Below, in pieces: positions 56,868 through 64,000 of a stretch of 64,000 nucleotides of DNA. The position numbers were made by a program, and so were the translations under genes. This DNA is from Methylotenera sp. Lineage in GTDB: Bacteria; Pseudomonadota; Gammaproteobacteria; Burkholderiales; Methylophilaceae. Numbering within the stretch: the first letter of the stretch is position 1; the number at the start of each line of letters is the position of its first letter. The notes beneath the pieces are model-generated. The model saw only the letters and a program-made list of their open reading frames with translations. It had not been told where the DNA came from and did not search any database. The stretch lies in NCBI GenBank assembly GCA_021732365.1, contig JAKFVD010000003.1, forward strand, positions 100,505-164,504, written 5' to 3'.

Positions 56868-57413
56868 ATGAACAACACCGTATTAGCCAACTTGTTTGGT
56901 TTGTTTGTGATGGCAACGAGTGCGATAGCAAGCGCTGCAGGTTGCCCAGAACTGTATAACCATCAGTACACAACCTTGCAAGGCGAAAAAATTAATCTGT
57001 GTGATTATCAAGATAAGCCAATATTAGTGGTGAATACCGCCAGTAAGTGTGGCTTTGCTCCGCAATTCACAAGCTTAGAGGGTTTGTACAAAAAGCATAA
57101 AGATCAAGGTTTATTGGTCATTGGCTTTCCATCAAATGATTTCAAGCAAGAGCTTGGTGACAATAAAGCGATTGGAGATTTTTGCAAAGCGACATATGCA
57201 GTCAATTTTCCGATGACGCCCAAGAGCTCTGTGTCTGGTGCGGCTGCCAACCCTTTTTATAAGCAGTTAGCAGAAAAATCTGGCCAAGCACCTATGTGGA
57301 ATTTTTATAAATATGTGATTTTGCCAGGCGGTAAAGAAGTGTATGCGTTTGAAAGTACTGTGTTGCCAAACTCAACAGATATTGTTGGAAAGATAAAGCC
57401 GTTTCTGAAATAA
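56868..57413 (+). CDS. Glutathione-peroxidase family protein, exported
   Basis: A 181-residue thiol peroxidase: a signal peptide (MNNTVLANLFGLFVMATSAIASA, ~23 residues) then the GPx fold with the catalytic Cys61 in NTASKCGFAPQF, the Gln in DFKQELGD and the Trp/Asn in MWNFYKYVI. It would reduce peroxides in the periplasm. Own ribosome site (AAAGGA) and a terminator follow. Confidence 0.93.
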   Translation: MNNTVLANLFGLFVMATSAIASAAGCPELYNHQYTTLQGEKINLCDYQDKPILVVNTASKCGFAPQFTSLEGLYKKHKDQGLLVIGFPSNDFKQELGDNKAIGDFCKATYAVNFPMTPKSSVSGAAANPFYKQLAEKSGQAPMWNFYKYVILPGGKEVYAFESTVLPNSTDIVGKIKPFLK

Positions 57414-57420
57414 ATCTATA

Positions 57421-57447
57421 AAAAAAGAGGCTTAAAGCCTCTTTTTT
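57421..57447. terminator. Bidirectional terminator between the peroxidase gene and ppsR
   Basis: A 12-base-pair stem (AAAAAAGAGGCT with AGCCTCTTTTTT), 3-base TAA loop, A-run on one side and T-run on the other; 7 bases after the peroxidase stop and 44 bases after ppsR on the opposite strand. Confidence 0.93.
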
Positions 57448-57491
57448 TAATGAAAAATAGCGTTAACTTAACGCTTAAAACAGGTGAATAA

Positions 57492-58310
57492 TTAAGCAGC
57501 TTGTTTTTTTGGTTGCCTAATTTTTTGAAGAATAATCGCAGACAACTCTTCAATCGAACGACTGGTAGAATCTGCCCAAGTAATATTGCTGGTGCGCATT
57601 AGGTTTTCGGCTGTCGCGATTTCTTTGCGGCAATTATCCAAAGATGCATAAAAACTATCTGGTCTGCGCTCAGAGCGCACAGAATGCAAACGTTCTGCTT
57701 TAATGGTTAAGCCAAAAATTTTATCAACATGTTTGTATAACACTTCAGGCAAAGTACCACGCTCAAAATCTTCAGGAATCAGCGGATAGTTAGCGGCTTT
57801 AATGCCAAATTGCATAGCCAAATAGATGCTAGTTGGCGTTTTACCACAGCGCGATACACCGATTAGAATCACTTGCGCTTCATCTAAGCCAGAATTGGTC
57901 ATACCATCATCATGATTCAGCGTAAAATTAATCGCTTCCATACGCTCATGGTAATTTGTGCCCATCACGCTATGTGCAATGCCTGCGCCAGTCAGTGGCT
58001 TTTGATTTAATTCTTCGCCTAGTGGGTCAATAAAAGCAGTAAACAAATCGATAAAATAGGCGTTTGCTTCTTTTAGGCTGTTGCGCAACTCCATATTACC
58101 GAGCGACATAATCACTGCAGGTCTAGCATTATCCTCTTCAGTCGCTTCTAATATGGCGTTTCTGGCCAGCTTAATTTTTTCTAAGGTATCGGTAAATGGC
58201 ATGCGTACTTGCTTAAAGTTGGTGCGTGGAAAATGTTCCAGCAACTTACCCAAAGCGCCAGCAGTAATGCCAGTACCATCAGAAATAAAAAATACAGTAC
58301 GGTGATCCAT
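57492..58310 (-). CDS. ppsR: Phosphoenolpyruvate synthase regulatory protein (bifunctional kinase/pyrophosphorylase)
   Basis: A 272-residue DUF299 protein with FFISDGTGITAGALGKLL at the N-terminus and the P-loop GVSRCGKTPTSIYLAMQFGIKAANYPL. It inactivates PEP synthase by ADP-dependent phosphorylation and reactivates it by Pi-dependent pyrophosphorylation. It follows ppsA by 15 bases, so both are likely one operon. Confidence 0.95.
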   Translation of the reverse strand: MDHRTVFFISDGTGITAGALGKLLEHFPRTNFKQVRMPFTDTLEKIKLARNAILEATEEDNARPAVIMSLGNMELRNSLKEANAYFIDLFTAFIDPLGEELNQKPLTGAGIAHSVMGTNYHERMEAINFTLNHDDGMTNSGLDEAQVILIGVSRCGKTPTSIYLAMQFGIKAANYPLIPEDFERGTLPEVLYKHVDKIFGLTIKAERLHSVRSERRPDSFYASLDNCRKEIATAENLMRTSNITWADSTSRSIEELSAIILQKIRQPKKQAA

Positions 58311-58325
58311 TTGAATTACCGCCTT

Positions 58326-60701
58326 TTATTTTTTAGTGAGACGTTGCCAAGTCGCAACTACTGTATCAGGGTTAAGCGAAACAGATTGTATGCCTTCTGC
58401 CACCAACCACTCAGCAAAATCAGGGTGGTCTGATGGCCCTTGGCCACAAATGCCCACGTATTTTCCCAAGCGGTTACAGGTGCTAATTGCCATTTTCAGC
58501 AGTACTTTAACCGCATCGTTACGCTCGTCAAATCCGTCTGCCAAGATGCCAGAATCGCGGTCCATGCCCAATGTTAATTGGGTTAAATCGTTAGAGCCAA
58601 TTGAGAAGCCATCGAAATACTCTAAGAATTGTTCGGCTAATAAGGCGTTAGAAGGAATCTCACACATCATAATCAAGCGTAAGCCATTTTCGCCACGCTT
58701 AAGGCCATTTGCCGCCATGATTTCTGTTACGGCTTTCGCTTCGTCCAATGTGCGTACAAACGGGAGCATTAGCTCAACATTGGTTAAGCCCATTTCATCG
58801 CGCACTTTTTTCATGGCAGTACATTCCATGGCAAAGCATTCTTTAAAGTCTTCTGCCATATAACGCGCCGCGCCGCGGAAGCCAATCATTGGGTTTTCTT
58901 CATCTGGCTCATAAATATCGCCGCCAACCAGTTTTTTGTACTCGTTTGATTTGAAATCAGAGGTACGTACAATCACTGGTTTTGGGTAGAAAGAAGCAGC
59001 AATCGTTGCCACGCCTTCTGCTACTTTATCAATGTAAAACTGTTTAGGTGAGGCATAGCCACGCGCACGGCTCTTAATCGTGTCTTGAATTGCTTTTGGC
59101 ATCGCATCAACATTTAAAATCGCTTTAGGGTGAATGCCAACCATATTGTTAATCACAAATTCTAAACGCGCTAAACCAACGCCATCATTTGGAATTTGTG
59201 CAAAGCTAAATGCCATATCTGGGTTGCCAACGTTCATCATGATTTTGCATGGTGGTTTTGCTAGAGCGCTATTGGCTTGTGTTGATACTTCAAAATCCAG
59301 TGCGCCATGATACACAAAGCCCGTTTCGCCTTCAGCACATGAAACCGTGACGATTTCGCCTTCGCGTAATAAATCAGTTGCATTTACAGAGCCCACAATT
59401 GCTGGAATGCCTAACTCACGCGCGATAATCGCCGCGTGACAAGTACGGCCGCCACGGTTGGTCACTAGTGCAGCAGCGCGCTTCATTACTGGCTCCCAGT
59501 TTGGGTCAGTCATATCAGCAACAAGCACATCACCAGGCTGTACCTCATGCATTTGCGCTGGGTCTAATACGATTCTAACTGGGCCAACGCCCACTTTTTG
59601 TGTCACGGCACGGCCTGCAACCAATGGTTTAGCAGAGTGCTTTTGTAGTTTGTATGATTCAGTGACGTTGTTCAGTAACTCTTGTGATTTCACTGTCTCT
59701 GGGCGCGCTTGCAAAATATAGAGCTTGTTATCCAAGCCATTTTTACCCCACTCAATATCCATTGGACAGCCGTAATGGTTTTCAATCGTCATGGCATAGG
59801 TTGCCAATTCTAAAATATCAGCGTCAGATAATGAGTACACGTCTGATTGCGCAGGATCTACATCCACTGTATTGGTACTTTTACCTGCCTGAGTGGCATC
59901 ACTAAATACCATCTTAATCAGTTTAGAGCCCATGGTACGGCGGATAATCGCTGGTTTGCCAAGCGCTAATAATGGTTTGTGCACATAAAATTCATCAGGA
60001 TTCACCGCGCCTTGCACCACTGTTTCGCCTAGACCATAGCTTGATGTAATGAACGCCACATCTTTAAAGCCAGATTCGGTATCAATGGTAAACATCACGC
60101 CTGCACAGCCGATATCAGAACGCACCATTTGTTGTACGCCAGCTGATAAGGCCACATCAGCATGCACAAAACCTTTGTGCACGCGGTAAGAAATCGCGCG
60201 GTCGTTATATAAAGAAGCGAACACTTCTTTAATGGCGTGCGTAATATTGTCTAAACCATGAATATTTAAAAAACTCTCTTGCTGACCAGCAAAAGAAGCA
60301 TCTGGCAAATCTTCTGCTGTGGCAGATGAGCGCACTGCAAAGGTTGTACCAGCAGCAGAGCTTTCAGTCAGCAGGGCGTAGTTTTCAGCGATTGCTGCGT
60401 TTAAAGCTGCTGGAAATGGCGCATCCATCATCCAGCCGCGAATTTTCGCGCCACAAATGGCTAGCGCTTGCGTGTCATCTGCATTTAAGACATCCAGCAA
60501 ATCATTAATTTTTTTGTCTAAACCATCTTGTGCCAAAAACTCGCGAAATGCATGCGCGGTAGTAGCAAAGCCAGTTGGCACTCGTACACCTTTGGCTTTG
60601 AGTTGCGAAATCATTTCTCCTAGTGATGCGTTTTTACCGCCTACTGAGCCTACATCGGTATTACGGAGCTGTTCAAATGGCACTACTAGAGCTACTGACA
60701 T
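58326..60701 (-). CDS. ppsA: Phosphoenolpyruvate synthase
   Basis: A 791-residue enzyme: N-terminal ATP-binding domain ([16 protein letters not shown]), phosphohistidine domain with the active His in [18 protein letters not shown], and the C-terminal PEP/pyruvate barrel ending [17 protein letters not shown]. It makes PEP from pyruvate and ATP, giving AMP and Pi. Relevant to RuMP-cycle carbon flow. Divergent from the beta-RFAP synthase gene. Confidence 0.98.
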   Translation of the reverse strand: MSVALVVPFEQLRNTDVGSVGGKNASLGEMISQLKAKGVRVPTGFATTAHAFREFLAQDGLDKKINDLLDVLNADDTQALAICGAKIRGWMMDAPFPAALNAAIAENYALLTESSAAGTTFAVRSSATAEDLPDASFAGQQESFLNIHGLDNITHAIKEVFASLYNDRAISYRVHKGFVHADVALSAGVQQMVRSDIGCAGVMFTIDTESGFKDVAFITSSYGLGETVVQGAVNPDEFYVHKPLLALGKPAIIRRTMGSKLIKMVFSDATQAGKSTNTVDVDPAQSDVYSLSDADILELATYAMTIENHYGCPMDIEWGKNGLDNKLYILQARPETVKSQELLNNVTESYKLQKHSAKPLVAGRAVTQKVGVGPVRIVLDPAQMHEVQPGDVLVADMTDPNWEPVMKRAAALVTNRGGRTCHAAIIARELGIPAIVGSVNATDLLREGEIVTVSCAEGETGFVYHGALDFEVSTQANSALAKPPCKIMMNVGNPDMAFSFAQIPNDGVGLARLEFVINNMVGIHPKAILNVDAMPKAIQDTIKSRARGYASPKQFYIDKVAEGVATIAASFYPKPVIVRTSDFKSNEYKKLVGGDIYEPDEENPMIGFRGAARYMAEDFKECFAMECTAMKKVRDEMGLTNVELMLPFVRTLDEAKAVTEIMAANGLKRGENGLRLIMMCEIPSNALLAEQFLEYFDGFSIGSNDLTQLTLGMDRDSGILADGFDERNDAVKVLLKMAISTCNRLGKYVGICGQGPSDHPDFAEWLVAEGIQSVSLNPDTVVATWQRLTKK

Positions 60702-60926
60702 GCTGATCCCTTAATTTTTGCAGAAGATTTAGATTAATAGTGCTTCATCAATTCGCGCACTACTTTTTATTTAATTGTTTATAACTGTTATTGTGCCAAA
60801 TTAGGCTGTTAATGTCACGTTACATCATTGGTTTAAGCAGGCTAAAAATGGCTAATTCAGCATAATTTAGTTGGATTAAGCTAAAATAATAGAAAATTGT
60901 TGAGCGCGAAATAATCAAATATTGTC

Positions 60927-61925
60927 ATGAACCAGTTAAACCCCTTATTTTCAAAAGAGTTGCAGCTTCAAAAAGTCACTGTGACAACTGCCGCGCGTTT
61001 ACACATGGGTTTTGTGGATTTAAATGGTAGCCAAGGGCGACTATTTGGAAGTTTAGGCTTGGCTTTACAAGCACCAATTACAAACTTAACCATATTTAAG
61101 AGTGAAAAAACGTTAATTGACGCTAAAAATCTTAATTATGTTGCTAAAATCGTCGAAAATTTCAAAAATCAACTAAAAATTAGCGTTAACTTTTCAATCA
61201 AAGTGGATGAAAATATTCCTGAACATGCAGGCTTAGGTTCTGGTACGCAAATGGCTTTAGCAATTGGTGCAGGCATTAATGCTTTACTTGATTTGAATTT
61301 GACTACTGCAGAATTGGCTGCCATCACGAGCAGAGGTCGCCGTTCTGGGGTTGGTATTGGTACATTTGAGCAAGGTGGTTTGGTGCTGGATGGTGGCAGG
61401 AGTGTGCATCATCAAAATAATCAACGAACACCACCCATTATCGCGCGTCACAGTTTTCCACAAGAATGGCCAGTTTTATTAATACTGGATCATCATAATC
61501 AAGGACTATCTGGCGATGCGGAACTGCAAGCTTTTGAGGCGTTAAGTAATGCAGATTTGGCCACTGCGCAAGCCTTAAGCCATCGTGTATTGATGCAGGC
61601 TTTACCTGCAATTGTTGAGCATGATTACGCGCAATTTTCGCAAGCGATTCATGCCCTGCAGTTGGCAACGGGTGAGTATTTTTCAACGGCGCAAGGTGGA
61701 CATTATAAAAGTACCAAGGTGGCAGCAGTGCTGCATTATTTAAACCAGCAAGGCATTATTTGCGCAGGGCAAAGCTCTTGGGGCCCGACTGGATTTGCGA
61801 TATTTGAAGACGAAACTAATGCAAATGTTATGCTAAAACAATTGCAACTGCAGTTTTCATCATCAAATTTGAACTTTGAATTAATGCGCGCTAAAAATAC
61901 AGGTACTAGCATTGATTTAAGTTAA
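60927..61925 (+). CDS. Beta-ribofuranosylaminobenzene 5'-phosphate synthase
   Basis: A 332-residue GHMP-kinase-fold protein. TAARLHMGFVDLNGSQGRLFGSLGLAL at the start and PEHAGLGSGTQMALAIGAGI (the GHMP phosphate loop) are characteristic. It condenses 4-hydroxybenzoate or p-aminobenzoate with PRPP, the first committed step of the H4MPT side chain. Starts a C1 operon with mtdB (54 bases later). Confidence 0.94.
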   Translation: MNQLNPLFSKELQLQKVTVTTAARLHMGFVDLNGSQGRLFGSLGLALQAPITNLTIFKSEKTLIDAKNLNYVAKIVENFKNQLKISVNFSIKVDENIPEHAGLGSGTQMALAIGAGINALLDLNLTTAELAAITSRGRRSGVGIGTFEQGGLVLDGGRSVHHQNNQRTPPIIARHSFPQEWPVLLILDHHNQGLSGDAELQAFEALSNADLATAQALSHRVLMQALPAIVEHDYAQFSQAIHALQLATGEYFSTAQGGHYKSTKVAAVLHYLNQQGIICAGQSSWGPTGFAIFEDETNANVMLKQLQLQFSSSNLNFELMRAKNTGTSIDLS

Positions 61926-61979
61926 CACTCAATTTCGCTCAATTTATATTCATTTTTACATTTTAAAAATCAACTCATT

Positions 61980-62873
61980 ATGCAAAAAGTATCCATATTA
62001 CATTTAATCACCGCCGCAAAAAATGCCAGCCCATTTGACGTGAATATGGCGTATGACGCGGGTTTTGACAAAATTATGCCGTATACCAATGTGGCATTGA
62101 GCGAAGTTGCGGCTTTAACGCAAGATGCGATTTTTTCGCGCAGTCCATCAGGCATCAAGCGCGAGGCACTGTTTATTGGCGGGCGCGATATTCATTTGGC
62201 ATTAACGATGCAGCAAACTGCTAAAAGCGCGATGTTTACGCCATTTGAAATTTCCACATTTGCAGACCCATCTGGCGCGTTTACTACAGCGGCAGCCATG
62301 TTGGCCAAAATTGATGCGGTACTCAAAACTTATCAGCAAACATTGGCCGCGCAAACCATTGCTATTTTTGGTGCAGGTGGAGCAGTCGGTAGCACGGCTG
62401 CTTTAATTGCGGCATCTTTAGGCGCAACGGTGCAATTGGTCGCGCACAAAGAGTTAGCGCAAATGCAGGATTACGCAGCCAATTTGCATGCAAAATATGG
62501 CTTAAGTTTGCAAGTGGTAGACGGCACGGATGATGCCAAAAAAACACAGATTTTACAAAGTGCCACAGTGGCTATTTGCGCCGCCGCAGCAGGTGTTAGG
62601 GTGTTGGAACACGCGCATTTTAACGATTCTAAAACACTCAATATTATTGCTGATGTGAATGCCGTTGCGCCTTCTGGTGCGGCAGGTGTGGATGTGATGA
62701 GCGATGGCCAATTGATTGCTGGCACGCAAATTTTCGGTTTAGGCGCGCTGGCGATTGGCCAGCTCAAATACAAAACGCAGCAAACCATGTTGCAGCAAAT
62801 GCTGCAAGCAGAACATCCAGTGCATCTTGCTTACAATCATGCGTTTGATATTGCCAGAGCGGCTTTGAGTTAA
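61980..62873 (+). CDS. mtdB: NAD(P)-dependent methylene-H4MPT dehydrogenase
   Basis: A 297-residue protein. The H4MPT-binding N-terminal part (LITAAKNASPFDVNMAYDAGFDKIMPY, SGIKREALFIGGRD) and the Rossmann motif (AIFGAGGAVGSTAALIAASLGATVQL) match MtdA/MtdB. It oxidises methylene-H4MPT to methenyl-H4MPT. MtdB rather than MtdA is inferred from the H4MPT gene context and lineage. The ATP-grasp gene follows by about 25 bases. Confidence 0.93.
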   Translation: MQKVSILHLITAAKNASPFDVNMAYDAGFDKIMPYTNVALSEVAALTQDAIFSRSPSGIKREALFIGGRDIHLALTMQQTAKSAMFTPFEISTFADPSGAFTTAAAMLAKIDAVLKTYQQTLAAQTIAIFGAGGAVGSTAALIAASLGATVQLVAHKELAQMQDYAANLHAKYGLSLQVVDGTDDAKKTQILQSATVAICAAAAGVRVLEHAHFNDSKTLNIIADVNAVAPSGAAGVDVMSDGQLIAGTQIFGLGALAIGQLKYKTQQTMLQQMLQAEHPVHLAYNHAFDIARAALS

Positions 62874-62897
62874 CACTATTTTTTGCTTAACTTTTCG

Positions 62898-64000
62898 GTG
62901 AATCAAGTCATTGTTATTGCGGCGATTTCCAGTCGCGCTTATGTGCAAGCCGCGGTAGAAGCTTGTTTTGAGGTGATAGCAATCGATTGTTTTGCCGATA
63001 TTGATACGCAATTGATAGCAAAACAAGTGATTCAGATTGAAGCGCATGAAGGGCAATTTGATGCAAAACAGCTACTTAACGCATTAAATCAACTCAATTT
63101 AAACGATTGTATTGGTTTTGCTTATGGCGCTGGCTGTGAAGCGCAACCTGATTTATTGAATGAAATTGCCTTAATTTTACCCATTATTGGTAATCATCCA
63201 GAAGTGATTAAACAGTGTAAACAGCCGCAAGCATTTTTTGCACTGTGCGATTTGTTTGAAATGCCATATCCTAAAACTGTATTTGAAAAGCCAGCTAACA
63301 GCATCGGTTGGTTGCAAAAATCGATTGGCGCCAGCGGTGGCGAGCATATTAAAACAGTCTTTCCATTAAATTTAGGTCCGTTAAATTTTTTCCCCTTAAA
63401 TTTAGGGTTAAGTCCTGCGGTTTATTATCAGCAAAAGCAAGCTGGCACGCCCATTTCATGTTTGTTTTTGGCAGATGGTAGCAACGCGCAAATATTAGGT
63501 TTTAATGAGCAATGGTGCAGCCCTACCACGCTATCGCCATATCGCTTTGGCGGGCTAGTTAATCATGTGGAATTGCCAGAAATAGTGGAATATAAACTCA
63601 ACGAATTTGTAGCGGCAATCACGCAAAAGCTTGCTTTAAAAGGCCTTAACAGCTGTGATTTTTTGGTGCAAAACGATGAGGTGTTTATGCTAGAAATCAA
63701 TCCACGTTTAAGTGCATCTGTTGGTTTATATCAAGCTAAACGTGGCAATTTATTTGCATCGCATGTGGCAGCTTGTTTAGGGCAATTAACCGATTGGCCA
63801 GTCGTTGATAAAAAATCGCGCGCGATACAGATTATTTATGCAAACAAACAAGCCAAAGTGCCACTGGATATGTACTGGCCAGAATGGGTGTGCGATATTC
63901 CGCAGCCCAATAGCGTGATACCCGCTGGCATGCCAATTTGCAGCGTGATGGCTGATGCGCGTACGGCAAAAATCGCTAAACAAAAGGTATTAGAAAGAGC
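62898..64000 (+). CDS. ATP-grasp protein of the H4MPT gene set (OrfY-like), partial
   Basis: An open frame from the GTG at 62898 (or TTG at 62883) to the window edge, at least 367 codons without a stop, in the same frame as mtdB. ATP-grasp features: SIGWLQKSIGASGGEHIK (phosphate-binding glycine loop), GLNSCDFLVQNDEVFMLEINPRLSASVGLY (metal-binding E-x-N). Such a protein occurs with mtdB and related genes in methylotrophs and is probably a ligase in cofactor side-chain assembly. An Asn/Leu-Pro-rich insert with an internal repeat lies at about 63360-63410. The gene is cut by the window end. Confidence 0.85.
   Translation, partial: MNQVIVIAAISSRAYVQAAVEACFEVIAIDCFADIDTQLIAKQVIQIEAHEGQFDAKQLLNALNQLNLNDCIGFAYGAGCEAQPDLLNEIALILPIIGNHPEVIKQCKQPQAFFALCDLFEMPYPKTVFEKPANSIGWLQKSIGASGGEHIKTVFPLNLGPLNFFPLNLGLSPAVYYQQKQAGTPISCLFLADGSNAQILGFNEQWCSPTTLSPYRFGGLVNHVELPEIVEYKLNEFVAAITQKLALKGLNSCDFLVQNDEVFMLEINPRLSASVGLYQAKRGNLFASHVAACLGQLTDWPVVDKKSRAIQIIYANKQAKVPLDMYWPEWVCDIPQPNSVIPAGMPICSVMADARTAKIAKQKVLER

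Noticed and set aside
58336..58863. A 175-codon open frame opposite ppsA
   Set aside because: It mirrors the coding strand of a certain gene, has no ribosome site and no recognisable domain; it arises from codon bias.

Overview
The window reads as a chromosomal segment of a methylotrophic betaproteobacterium of the family Methylophilaceae, most like Methylotenera. Three things suggest this. It carries bacterial tetrahydromethanopterin (H4MPT)/methanofuran C1 genes (fhcA, fhcB, mtdB, a beta-RFAP synthase, mfnB, DUF447, DUF6513 and DmrB-like genes). It has the betaproteobacterial order ndk-rlmN-pilW-rodZ-ispG-hisS-yfgM-bamB-der. Its sequence is AT-leaning, with frequent TTG starts. The genus is inferred from gene content only. 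No phage, integrase, transposase or CRISPR array was seen; nearly everything is core chromosome.

Layout: 1-3.6 kb holds the 5' part of the formyltransferase/hydrolase operon (fhcB-fhcA plus an FMN-barrel gene) on the minus strand. 3.7-5.7 kb holds a DUF2721 membrane protein, a TSUP transporter and a small periplasmic protein. 6-17 kb is a long plus-strand housekeeping run from ndk to der, with two ABC-transporter ATPases inserted between hisS and yfgM. 17-22.3 kb holds bamD, and rluD-pgeF-ZIP transporter-rimO. 22.3-23.3 kb is a decayed stretch with a stop-interrupted gene and palindromes. 23.3-30.8 kb holds a 2-oxoglutarate-type dioxygenase, a TetR repressor and a tripartite RND pump with a recognisable AcrR-type operator. 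30.9-32.5 kb is a large uncharacterised protein with a PilZ-like motif.

32.7-44.1 kb runs gltX, then hfq-hflX-hflK-hflC-DUF2065-hisZ-purA, and continues directly into four cofactor genes for H4MPT/methanofuran. 44.1-48.1 kb holds an OmpA-family porin, then mtaD-ubiG-gph. 48.1-51.1 kb is the minus-strand dnaX-ybaB-recR operon preceded by the 4.5S RNA gene. 51.1-54.7 kb holds an aldehyde dehydrogenase with its DUF779 partner and a membrane class III adenylate cyclase. 54.8-57.4 kb holds tRNA-Ser(GGA), a small secreted protein, a chromate transporter and a glutathione peroxidase. 57.5-60.7 kb holds ppsA with its regulator ppsR. 60.9-64 kb begins another C1 block: beta-RFAP synthase, mtdB and an ATP-grasp gene that runs off the end.

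C1 logic: formaldehyde bound to H4MPT is oxidised by MtdB to methenyl-H4MPT and, after Mch (not in the window), released as formate by the Fhc complex through methanofuran. The cofactor genes at 40.7-44.1 kb and 60.9 kb supply H4MPT and the furan cofactor. The most interesting points are the orphan ABC pair in a conserved operon, two hairpin elements that share a layout but differ in sequence (one abutting the 4.5S RNA gene), a possible dnaX slippery site, the FMN-barrel gene inside the fhc operon, the insertion in the ATP-grasp protein, and the cofactor genes of unknown reaction beside purA.
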